DNA from: Amphimallon solstitiale
Lineage: Eukaryota > Arthropoda > Insecta > Coleoptera > Scarabaeidae
Direction: 5' to 3'
NCBI GenBank assembly: GCA_963170755.1
Contig: OY720677.1
Span: 79,461,152-79,525,151 of the forward strand
DNA: 64,000 nucleotides
The first letter of the stretch is position 1; the number at the start of each line of letters is the position of its first letter. A program made the translations under genes and the position numbers. The notes under the pieces are model-generated. The model saw only the letters and a program-made list of their open reading frames with translations, had not been told where the DNA came from and did no database searches. Shown one piece after another: positions 29,381 through 39,288 of this stretch.

Positions 29381-31424
29381 CATAAGTAATTAGAAAGAAA
29401 AACTCGTTTCACAAAAATATATATGATTTATTTCATAAACTATATGTACAATTCGTTTGCCAAGCAAACATCATCGGTAGTATACAGATTTATTCGTGTT
29501 TTTACATTATATATATGTTCGAACGTTTGCAGTGACAAAGCTTCTTATTGTAGTAATTTAAGACCTCTATAAATCTAACCGTACTTTTATTACAGCAATA
29601 TTGTAAAACTATGGTGGGTGTTTACTGCATGTGTAAGGGTGGTATGAATTATAGGAAACTCTGACTAAGTGGAGAAACATCTGTGTTTAATAAGTTGTTT
29701 TTACATTTCTTCATATAAATACTTTCCCACATATTTGATCCTAAAATCCCACACATGTACTGTCTTCCTAAAATTCATAAACCGGGAAATACACTTAGAC
29801 CGATAGTATCAAATATTAATTCTCCAACTTATACGTTGTCAAAATGGCTGGTACAAAAATTTAGTAAGTTAAAATTTGAAAATGATCATTCCATTAAAAA
29901 CACGAAAGAACTCATGATGAAACTAGAAAAATATAAGATTGCACCTGATGACAAGCTAATTTCATTTGATGTAACTTCCCTTTTTCCTAATGTCCCTATT
30001 GAAAAAACTTTAGAAAACCTGAATTCTTTTCTACTTTTCAGCAATGTCAAAGAAGAAGAGACAAATGAATTTTTAAAACTAACCAAGTTGTGTATGGACC
30101 AGAACATTTTTGGTTTCAATAATCAGTTTTACAAACAAACTTTTGGAACAGCTATGGGCAACCCGCTATAACCGTTTCTTGCGAACCTTTTCCTTAATTA
30201 TTTTGAACATGATATAAAAGAAAATGGACCAACGTTTCCTAAATTTTGGGTCAGATACGTTGATGACATTTTTGCAATTATTCCAAGAGATTTTGATTTA
30301 GACCAGTTTGTCAATTACATTAATAATCAGTACCCATCTATCAAGTTTACCCATGAAATGGAAATTGAACACACCCTACCCTTTTTGGATTTACTTATCT
30401 CTATTAGGGCAAACAGTTTCCATTTTGACATATACCGAAAAACCACACATACTGATAATTATATTCATAACACTTCGTACACGTCCTTCAGACATAAACA
30501 AACTACATTCTTTTTTCTTCTCAACAGATTACAGAACACCCCACTTTCTGAAATAAATTATAATAAAGAGTTAGCATACATATACCAAGTAGCCGCTGAG
30601 AACGGGTACGAGAAAGATACAATAGATCGAATAAAACGCAAATTAGAAAGGAAAAAATTAATTACCAACAGAACTACATTAGAATCCATTAAATTAGAAA
30701 ACAAAAAAATTTTTTGTAAATTTTGTTTATATAAAAGATGGGAATATCAAATTTCAAACTTGTGTAAAAGATACAATATAATACCTTCATTTGTCAATGA
30801 ACAGAATACTAAGAGTCTATTACATAACAACATTGAAAAGTCAGACCCTTTAAAATACTCAGGAATATACAAAATTGATTGTAATAATTGCAATAAAGTG
30901 TATATTGGACAAACAAAAAGAAACGCAGATATTAAGGCATCAGAACATTTGTATCATTTGAAAAATCACAATAGTTATAAATCAGCTTTAGCGTATCATT
31001 TTGTAAACACAGGACATACATTTTCAATCGATAATGTCCAAGTAATCAAAAGAACTAGTTGTAAAAATTTAAATATGTGGAAAAGTATTTATATGAAGAA
31101 ATTTAAAAACAACTTATTAAACACAGATGTTTCTCCACTTAGTCAGAGTTTCCTAGATTCATACCACCCTTACACATGCAGTAAACACCCACCATAGTTT
31201 TACAATATTGCTGTAATAAAAGTACGGTTAGATTTATAGAGGTCTTAACTTACTACAATAAGAAGGTTTGTCACTGCAAACGTTCGAACATATATATAAT
31301 GTAAAAACACGAATAAATCTGTATACTACCGATGATGTTTGCTTGGCAAACGAAATGTACATTTAGTTTATGAAATAAATCATATATATTTTTGTGAAAC
31401 GAGTTTTTCTTTCTTATTAATTGC
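29381..31424 (+). mobile_element. Penelope-like retroelement with inverted 3' tails
   Basis: A 5'-truncated Penelope-like element with reverse transcriptase and GIY-YIG endonuclease coding sequence. Its 3' end (31072-31424, from AATATGTGGAAAAGT to AACGAGTTTTTCTTTC) is repeated in inverted orientation directly upstream (29381-29739). Tail inversions of this kind are known from Penelope-like elements. The inverted copies include the last 125 or so coding bases. The element sits inside the fold-back element. Confidence 0.85.
29755..31197 (+). pseudogene. Penelope-like reverse transcriptase plus GIY-YIG endonuclease, one stop
   Basis: One frame runs from 29755 to 31197, broken by a TAA at about 30169-30171 inside GTAMGNPL*PFLANL. 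RT motifs visible are YCLPKIHKPGNTLRPIVS, KLISFDVTSLFPNVP (catalytic strand), the GTAMGNPL turn, and FWVRYVDDIFAI (YVDD). The C-terminal endonuclease reads YSGIYKIDCNNCNKVYIGQTKR with a following EH.YHLK, the GIY-YIG signature of canvas Penelope/Poseidon-type elements. The N-terminal part of a normal Penelope protein is missing, replaced by the inverted tail. The single stop plus truncation make it inactive. Confidence 0.88.
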
Positions 31425-32329
31425 TTAAAATTCACAAGTGCTCAATTATCAAGATTAAAAACTACATACTTGATGGCGTAGAATCCGAATCTGCAATAAA
31501 AAATAGAGGTTCCCATTTAAGATTTCAAAGTTGTCCCCCCTCTGAATTGGGGGGGGGGATCGAGTTCAGCACCATTCAGTGAGCCCCCTACATTATAACA
31601 AATCTTATTAAGATCTTTTTTTGATTTGATGCAGTGGTTTAGAGATATTCCGTTGTCTCAAGATAAAAAACTCACCCTGTATATTTTACTTTTGTGTCAT
31701 TACGGTAAGTTTAAATTATCTAGGTACTCACCAACGTATTTATAAAAAACACAGTTTATAATATTAACACTTATGTTCAAACACTTCTTGTAACCGTGGC
31801 AGTTCCACTCAATAAGCTTGTCCTTCACAAATGAATCCATTTTGTACCCACTTTGTGTAGAAGGCGATTATGTAAACACATGTGGACAATTGGACATACC
31901 TACATTGAAAAGTAGTACTTCCTTAAATTAGCTTTAATTAAGCAGATGTAAATCAAATTCTAAAGAGAATACTTTTTTCTCATTATTAAATGTATATGTA
32001 AAAGTGAAGTTTGTCTATAATGATTATAGGTATAAATGTATTTTTAATAAAAGAATTTTTATTGTTATTATGAATAAATGTATATATTTAACATAAGCAT
32101 AAAACCATCATTTGAAACAATTTATATTTCCTATGAATATAACTTTTTTGAGAATTTTTTTTTTTAATTGAAAATATACTTTTTAGCGTATATTTTCGAT
32201 ATTTTAGAAGATATTCAAAATTATTTTAAAATCTTATTAAAATTCATTATTAATATACAATGGCCTTCCACTTGCGTACATTTATAGATCGATTCTTTGT
32301 AAAAGTTGTTTCGGTAGATATTTCTCGGC

Positions 32330-32560
32330 AAACATTTCTTATTCTGTCAAGTTGTTGGTTTTTCATCATACGCCCATTAAAATAAATCCAACGGGGTAAA
32401 GATCACATAAGGTCGGCGACCATTCTATGAAACCACCTCCGCCAATTAATGTCTCAGAGCAAGCAACGTTTAAAAATTAACGGAAATTGTTATGGTAATG
32501 TGCTCGGGCTACATCATGCAGAAACTACATTACTAGGGGCAGGCAGTTACGATTACAGTT
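32330..32560 (-). pseudogene. Relic of a Tc1/mariner-like transposase C-terminus
   Basis: On the minus strand, in shifting frames, I read IGGGGFIEWSPTLCDLYPVGFILMG and then QQLDRIRNVCREISTETTF. This matches the usual insect pattern W.GRGGPI.WPPRSPDLTPLDFFLWG followed by a helical LRDRIRDAC.EIT segment. It is heavily mutated, with a stop before it. Confidence 0.5.
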
Positions 32561-33559
32561 GAATTGCCTAGTAATTGTATTGCAAAAAAGAATTTGATTT
32601 TTAAAATCTAGAGTTTTTAATCCCTGATACGATTCTATGCGGTATCGAGGAAGCTTAAAACGAGCGATTTATAGTGGACTGAAATATGTCTGCAGTAACA
32701 CTGATGTAGCTCTCTACAACTAACCCACCGATTTTGTGTGAATTAAAGATGAGTGTCGAATTATAATGTGCTTTTTCATTAGCGTCATGCCTTTAAGTTC
32801 TTCAAAAGTTAATGAGTGACATTTAGTTATAGGGATATAACTTATACTGTTCCTAATTTTGAACGTGGGATCCAATTAAGTTGAAAAAAATGTAGGTTGC
32901 TATTTAAAAATAATAAGATATTCGTGTAAAAATCAATACTTTTATTTTAAACGCAATTATACATATTTACAGGTGACTAAGATAAAAAAAACTACTTACA
33001 ATATTTGATGAGACGATAAAATCTACTACAGCGTTAGATATGTCGTTTCTTGTTTTTCGGATTATATATTAATATATATACACATAGGAGTTTTGAATAG
33101 TAACATAAGTATAATAGTGGAATTTCGTTCTTTGGCGTCTGAAATAAAAAATGACTTGCACGAATAAATATAAATTAACTAAGCGTTTGGACAGGCTTAC
33201 AAAATAACAATTTCTTTGCGCAATCGACTGATAATTACGGAAAATCAATTAGCTCCAACTATTGGCGCAGGTAATTTTCGGCATTTCAGAAAACAATTAA
33301 CTCTTACAATGGGCATAGTTAATTACGGAAATCAGTCTTCTTGTACAATAGGCACAGTCGACTTGATTGGGATCGGAATTATGATCTTCTAGTGCAACAG
33401 TCAAAGGCGATCAGAGTAGTGGACAGGTCAACGGTAGGACCTCACGTTCCCTTTCTGCTGTTGTATCTTATGTCATACTTTTGCAGAGTTCCTGGGCAAT
33501 TTGCCCCCCATCTCTTCCATCCTCAGTGGATCCCCATCTTCACGTGCAATGTTGTCGCG

Positions 33560-33720
33560 ATGTCACTAGCGTAGATAGAGAACAGTAGCGGCGATAGTGC
33601 TAACCCTTGTGGTACTCTCGCTGTGGCTGTCCTGAAGGTGGATCCATTTCTGTCGAAAATGTATCGCCTTTTATAGACGAAGATCGCCATGCGCTGATAC
33701 ATAACGTACAGACACAATAC
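33560..33720 (-). pseudogene. LINE reverse-transcriptase fragment
   Basis: About 50 residues on the minus strand read DRNGSTFRTATARVPQGLALSPLLFSIYASDIAT. This is the RT segment just before the YADD motif of Jockey-type LINEs (usual form G.PQGSVLSPLLFNIYINDIP). The flanks no longer match. A dead scrap. Confidence 0.6.
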
Positions 33721-34185
33721 ATGAGCTGCATGCATATATCATGACGTTTTCTAAAATATTCATTGGGAAATTCCACTATACACTTTATGTAGGTATTGAA
33801 CAATTTTCATAACTAAAAAGAAATAAATGCTTATATGTAAATCCTAAATACGCTAAATATGTATATTAAAAACAAATCGGTATAATTATGAGCAACGAAT
33901 CGTTAGAGATAGAAATCGAAATAACACTAAATACATTAACACTAAAACAAATTGGCATACTAAAATTAGAATCGATGAAATCTTGTACAGAATTGCTAAA
34001 ATTGTAAGGCAAATTTATCATTGTATTTAAAACAATATTTCGCCATTTCTGTGTAACGAAAACACAATTTTGTTAAAAATCTAAAATCAATGATTACAGT
34101 TAAAATGTTTACTTTTTTATGTATGTCATTTATTATGCAGAAAAACAGCCGCAAAAGAGAAGGATTGTTTCTGTTATCTAGTCAT

Positions 34186-37100
34186 CTATTTTGATAATAT
34201 ATCAACAGCAGCCTTATTTTTGTACTGTTTGGCAATGGAGATTGGGGTATAGCCTTCTTTGTTTACGACATTTTTATCGGCGTTATTATGCAACAATATC
34301 TTTACAGCATTTATTCTTTCATCTCTTGCAGCTAGATGTAAAGCAGTCTCACCTATCCTGTTTTGGTGGTTGGGTTTAGCGCCTGCTTTCAATAATAATA
34401 TACCTACACTGAACTTATTTTTGTCGCTATCAAGCGGCGGCGGTATACGGGCCACACATTCGTCAAAATATTTTCTTTCTATTGGAGTTATGATATTAGG
34501 GCCTGTTTTCAACAATCTGTCGTCAGTAAACCCCCGATAATTTCTGCGAAAAGAAGTTGTATGTATTGTAGCTGTAAGCAAAGCAGTGTTACCGTCTTCA
34601 TTTTCTATTTCAACATCGGCACCATTTTTTAATAATATCTTCGCAATATCTAATTGATCGCACTTTGCCGCTACGTGTAAAGCAGTGTCTCCAATTTTAT
34701 TACGATGGTTAACATCAGCGCCAGCATTTAATAATATTCTGGTATGCAATTCACTGAAATTTGCAGATATTGTTAAAGCCGTGTCGCCGTTTTCGTCTTC
34801 TAAGTCAACATCTCCTCCACTATCTAAAAGTATTTGCACAAAATTCGCATTGAAAATTTTCGCTGCTATATGTAAAGCAGTACTGCCACATTTAGCTTTA
34901 TGATTGACATCCGCACCTGCTTTTAATAATATTTCAAGCACGTCATTCAAGTGACTGATATTATATAGTTCCGAAGGTAACCATTCAAGTTGTCTTTCTA
35001 TAATTTTAAGGCCCTGCTGCAGTGGTGTATGGCCCCACTTATTTTCCATATTTATATCTGCACCTGATTTCAACAAGCAGTCAACTACTTCAAGTCCATT
35101 TTTTAAAGTAATATCCTTTTCACTATTAGCAATGGACGTCATACTCCACACTACTTTTCCAATAATCCTATGAAGTGGCGTATTACCAACGCCATCCTGA
35201 ATATTACAATTAGGGCCGTAGTTTAATAATAATTTTATTTTAGTGGCGATCTCATTAATTATATTGTCGGTGTCTTTATATGCATTTACTGCTACATGTA
35301 GAGCGGTTTCGCCGTCACAGTTTCTTTCGTTTATATCGAAACCATGTTCTAACAATACTTTAGCAATTTCTATGTAATTCTTTTGCAAACTGAAGTGTAA
35401 ATAAGGTTCGCAGCCCCAAGCCATGGACACTCCTCTATTTCTATTAAGTTGATTGACTGATGATATATGTTCCACAAGACATGTTACTATTTCAACAGAA
35501 CCTTGAATAACACTATAACTGAGTGGTTCGTATTTAAAATCATCAATAGCATCTACTTCAGCACCTAATTTGAGCAATTCTTTAACAACATCAGTACTTC
35601 CATATATGCAGGCAACGTGCAAAGCTGTAAAACCTCCACGTAATCGCAGATCTGTGCATTTTGATACTGTACTAGCGGCTGATAGGTCTTTGCAAGCTTT
35701 CCGCAATATTTCAAATTTAATGTTCTTGTTGTTCTGTAACTCAACTAATTGAAGAAGTTCTTTGAACTGAGCTGTAGTGATAGCTGCAAGACGAATTTTA
35801 TCGTAGTATTTTGACAAAAGACATTCCTTTCTTTTCAGAAGCTCTATAGCCGTATTCAACATTAAATGATCCATACTCCAAACTATACCTTCTTCTATTC
35901 TTTCGGTACAGACGAAATATATTTCCGATGTGACCGGCATCTCACATACAATATTAATGGAACGCAAAGGATTTTCAAATGCTGGTTTTAAATATTGCAG
36001 CCAGTTTAATTTCATAATCGAATCATAATTATTGCTAAAATCCAACCCGTTTATTTTCATGTGTCGAACAATCGTTTCCAAAATTCTGAACCCTGATTGC
36101 CTTTGAACGACTTTATAGATCCGGCGGCAATAATAATCGAAAAAGTAAATAGCCGCTAAATGTAGAGCGTTTCGATTTAATTGATCGACTTCCTTCAAAT
36201 GATTATCATCTTCAGAGCACAGCTTTTCAACTAATGGTAGATCTCCTGCAAGCACAGCCTTATGGAGCCTCAAATTCTCACAAAGAATGTCATCGAGAAA
36301 TTGTCTAGCATGTATCATATTTTTATCAAGGAGCTGCTCGTATATATCATTAACATACTTTTGATCAATATTCTCGGTTACCCATTCTGCTATTAAGTAT
36401 TCGGCAAATGTTCTGTGTAAAAATACCGGACCGTCATCGTTGAACCGAATTATCAGACCTAATTTTGCTTTTCCCGTAGCTATACATTTCTTCTTTAGAT
36501 CCTTGTAAACCAAACCAGTAACTTTGCAAACTGCATTACCAAAAACTTCAAATAAAGCTAATGATTTGTGCACGTCTAAGATATCTTCTCTCAATGATTC
36601 ATATTGTGTCGAATTGTATGCCTCGCCCTTTTTATTATAAAAGCGTTCGATGTGTTTTTTTATAATTTCATTGTATAAAGTGCATCTTGTTATTGTATCG
36701 GGCGAAAGAGACCTCAACTCAACAAGAAAATTTAAATACATTGGATTTTCTTGAAACTCTCGTGGGTATTTTTGGAATTCATCGTCACTTAACTTTTGGC
36801 TAACTATATATTCCTTAATATCTTTGGTATTTAGGGTTTCTATTTTAGTCGCTGCGACTTCGAATGCATATGCATTAATCAATACATCTGCCATGACTGA
36901 TCTACAAGCAATTATCAAGCGAACGTTTTGTTTCTTAAGAACCCTAATGAAATCTAATACTGGTTCCTGGCATACAGGTAGAACTTCGTCAAATGAATCT
37001 AGGAACAAGATGAGTTCCCTACTGCGTACAAGAAACTTTTGCAGAAAATCTAAATAACTGGGACACATCGAATGTCGATTGGCGTTTGTTGATTGCTTTG

Positions 37101-39288
37101 CCTCCTTTCCCAATATAAAACTAATAGTATTTTTAAATGAATTTGTTTTCCGTTCCAATAAACTTTGCCGATAGTCATTTAAATCACAGAATAAAACGTA
37201 ATTTTCTTTACCGCAAATGTTGAATAAATAACGCAGTAAACTCGATTTGCCCGATCCTGGTTCTCCAGTTATTAAAGTTATACCAGTAGAAGTTTCTTTA
37301 AAGAAGGATTCTTCATTAAAAATTGAATATGAAATGAGACTATCGCAATTTTGATATTTTAAAATCGACAAAAGGTTATTCTCAACTTTTACATATATGA
37401 GTGGGTATTCTTTAGCACTAAACTTTGGCCAGAGTTTTTTAATGTCGTCTTCTCTAATAGCTGCAATTGCATTCCTACCTTGTTCTAATTCAGTCTCTGT
37501 TTTGTAAGTTACATAATCAACAGATCCTTGAATAATTTGATTTCGAGCCATCCAGTCGACACCATTTAAATCTCCAGTTACAAAACAAATAACCTTCATT
37601 GACGAATTAAAAATTGTTGCTTCCAGTGTAGCTTTTCGCAAAAATCGTTTAATATACCTTTCCTCCGTTTTGATACATCTTCCTAGGATAGGCACTGCCC
37701 TATAATTATCCAGATAAAAGTTATTTTCATCTGCATCAAGACCGAATTGTTTTTCCCCTTCTGTAAATTCTAGCTTTTCATTTTGAGTTACTTGTACGCT
37801 GCGCACTGCATTGTCTTCATTGTCATCATTATCCACACGTTTTGTGATATGTAAGTCTGAGTATAATTGCGGTTTTACATAACCTTTCCACTCTCTTATG
37901 AAATAAAGTAAATGGTCGCATTTCATTTCGTTCATTACGTCTGTGTCTTCCTTCACGATACTATATACGTCCACAGGTTCCCTACCTTGTAGTGAAATAA
38001 ATACGTTTTTCAGAAATTCTTTACCCACATCAATGTTACAAATATTTTCTGCATTAGCAAATACTTCTAAATTTAATGTTGAAATTTTCTTGTATATTTT
38101 ATCCTTAATGTCCAGAATTACAAAACGTTTTTTGAGATGTTTAAATTGGTTTAGAATAGATACATTAGTGTCTGGACTTAATACCAATGGCAGATAATCG
38201 CTCTTCCACATTTCAATTAGCAATTCGTTGATCGTATCTGGAATATATAACCAATGGCTGATTCTCTTATCTCCAGAAAGACGATGGAAATTATAGCTAA
38301 TATCGACTTCTTTATTAATGTTTTTGAAGTCAGTAATACATTCATTCCAATTAAATTCAGACTCATATAATTTTATGATTTCTTGCCATAAACATCCAAA
38401 GATATAAGATTTCATTTCGGTTGATATAATTGTAATATCAAATTTCATAACGAGTTGATTCCAAGTATGAGCCGGTTCAGGATTTATTTTAAAAGCTTTT
38501 GTCGGTAAAACAAGGAAAGGAGACAAACAAAGTCTTAGTAGATGAGTTTCAAAGAGGTGCTGTGTTAATTTCGCTTTTTCGGATTTTTTCAAATACGCAT
38601 CAACATAGTTAATTATATCATTAGCAGCCGAGATGCAAATTATGTTTGGGTTGAACTTTACAATGCGTGAAGCAATCTCTTCGTGAGCTGGTTGGTTTAG
38701 AAAGAAATGCAATTTATCGAAATTTTTTTTATATTCATGATTACTTTCCGTAGTAAGCTTATAGCATGTAGATGAATTTCGAAATGAAAAAATTGATTTA
38801 TATGATGTATCGCATTCGAGATAACAATGTGTTTTGTCGTCCAGTTTGATGACATTTTCCAATGTATTTTTCGAACGGTTCCATGTTGGACTCAAAAAGC
38901 TGTTTGAAAAATAGAAAAATTTTATATTTTCGTCCGGTACATTTTGTAGAAGACTTTTCAGAAACGGTTTTCGATTATCTTTGTTTTGGATTTCCACAAT
39001 TTTCTTAAAATATTTATCTAGTGCATCTTTGCCCCCCATATTAAAATTGATTTTCCGATTTGCATAATATCTGATCTGGCCCATATATACGAATGGTGGC
39101 CGCTCGAATTTGTATGTAATCTTGATGATGATATCGTCAAAAAGGGGTACATCTTGATTTGTGTAGATCTCAAAATCGTCGACTTCATCACATGCCGATA
39201 GATTCTGTGATAGATATGCTGCTGTATAGGCGATAATTTCAAACTGATATTCTATACCTGGATTTAATTTTCCCACGTTTATGGACAT
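34186..39288 (-). CDS. Nuclease-like / NACHT / ankyrin-repeat protein (NLR-like), 1700 aa
   Basis: Intronless ORF from ATG 39288 to 34186. Upstream on the minus strand a TTTTTTTAG acceptor lies about 20 bases before the ATG, so a 5' UTR intron is possible. Residues 1-110 (GIEYQFEIIAYTAAYL, LFDDIIIKI, FVYMGQIRY, LDKYFKKI) follow the G.xYQ / DD / Q.K pattern of a PD-(D/E)XK nuclease-like domain seen in many arthropod proteins. A NACHT ATPase follows: Walker A TGEPGSGKSSLLRYL near 675 and Walker B LILFLDSFDEVLP near 762. One isolated ankyrin unit is near 1034 and about a dozen ankyrin repeats cover 1216-1700. The layout is that of a STAND/NLR-type sensor; an immune role is inferred. A decayed partial copy lies at 42690-44130. 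Confidence 0.85.
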   Translation of the reverse strand: MSINVGKLNPGIEYQFEIIAYTAAYLSQNLSACDEVDDFEIYTNQDVPLFDDIIIKITYKFERPPFVYMGQIRYYANRKINFNMGGKDALDKYFKKIVEIQNKDNRKPFLKSLLQNVPDENIKFFYFSNSFLSPTWNRSKNTLENVIKLDDKTHCYLECDTSYKSIFSFRNSSTCYKLTTESNHEYKKNFDKLHFFLNQPAHEEIASRIVKFNPNIICISAANDIINYVDAYLKKSEKAKLTQHLFETHLLRLCLSPFLVLPTKAFKINPEPAHTWNQLVMKFDITIISTEMKSYIFGCLWQEIIKLYESEFNWNECITDFKNINKEVDISYNFHRLSGDKRISHWLYIPDTINELLIEMWKSDYLPLVLSPDTNVSILNQFKHLKKRFVILDIKDKIYKKISTLNLEVFANAENICNIDVGKEFLKNVFISLQGREPVDVYSIVKEDTDVMNEMKCDHLLYFIREWKGYVKPQLYSDLHITKRVDNDDNEDNAVRSVQVTQNEKLEFTEGEKQFGLDADENNFYLDNYRAVPILGRCIKTEERYIKRFLRKATLEATIFNSSMKVICFVTGDLNGVDWMARNQIIQGSVDYVTYKTETELEQGRNAIAAIREDDIKKLWPKFSAKEYPLIYVKVENNLLSILKYQNCDSLISYSIFNEESFFKETSTGITLITGEPGSGKSSLLRYLFNICGKENYVLFCDLNDYRQSLLERKTNSFKNTISFILGKEAKQSTNANRHSMCPSYLDFLQKFLVRSRELILFLDSFDEVLPVCQEPVLDFIRVLKKQNVRLIIACRSVMADVLINAYAFEVAATKIETLNTKDIKEYIVSQKLSDDEFQKYPREFQENPMYLNFLVELRSLSPDTITRCTLYNEIIKKHIERFYNKKGEAYNSTQYESLREDILDVHKSLALFEVFGNAVCKVTGLVYKDLKKKCIATGKAKLGLIIRFNDDGPVFLHRTFAEYLIAEWVTENIDQKYVNDIYEQLLDKNMIHARQFLDDILCENLRLHKAVLAGDLPLVEKLCSEDDNHLKEVDQLNRNALHLAAIYFFDYYCRRIYKVVQRQSGFRILETIVRHMKINGLDFSNNYDSIMKLNWLQYLKPAFENPLRSINIVCEMPVTSEIYFVCTERIEEGIVWSMDHLMLNTAIELLKRKECLLSKYYDKIRLAAITTAQFKELLQLVELQNNKNIKFEILRKACKDLSAASTVSKCTDLRLRGGFTALHVACIYGSTDVVKELLKLGAEVDAIDDFKYEPLSYSVIQGSVEIVTCLVEHISSVNQLNRNRGVSMAWGCEPYLHFSLQKNYIEIAKVLLEHGFDINERNCDGETALHVAVNAYKDTDNIINEIATKIKLLLNYGPNCNIQDGVGNTPLHRIIGKVVWSMTSIANSEKDITLKNGLEVVDCLLKSGADINMENKWGHTPLQQGLKIIERQLEWLPSELYNISHLNDVLEILLKAGADVNHKAKCGSTALHIAAKIFNANFVQILLDSGGDVDLEDENGDTALTISANFSELHTRILLNAGADVNHRNKIGDTALHVAAKCDQLDIAKILLKNGADVEIENEDGNTALLTATIHTTSFRRNYRGFTDDRLLKTGPNIITPIERKYFDECVARIPPPLDSDKNKFSVGILLLKAGAKPNHQNRIGETALHLAARDERINAVKILLHNNADKNVVNKEGYTPISIAKQYKNKAAVDILSK

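Larger units (their letters stand above)
28054..31682. mobile_element. Fold-back (inverted-repeat) element hosting two later insertions
   Basis: The left end (ATACAGG.TGAGTTTTTTATC near 28054) and the right end (GATAAAAAACTCACCCTGT, ending near 31680) are inverted copies. The match continues for roughly 250 bases on each side through ATTTGTTATAATGTAGGG and AACTTTGAAATCTTAAATGG to CATCAAGTATGTA. The left arm is interrupted at 28119-28910 by a Helentron/DINE-like element, and the centre holds the Penelope-like element. TACAGGGTG-type tips are common in insect non-autonomous DNA elements; I cannot assign a superfamily. Confidence 0.7.
31683..34185. other. Gene-poor stretch with two small transposon relics
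   Basis: AT-rich, no intact gene. Two relics are listed separately: a Tc1/mariner-like transposase tail near 32330-32560 and a LINE RT scrap near 33560-33720. The rest shows nothing recognisable. Confidence 0.45.
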
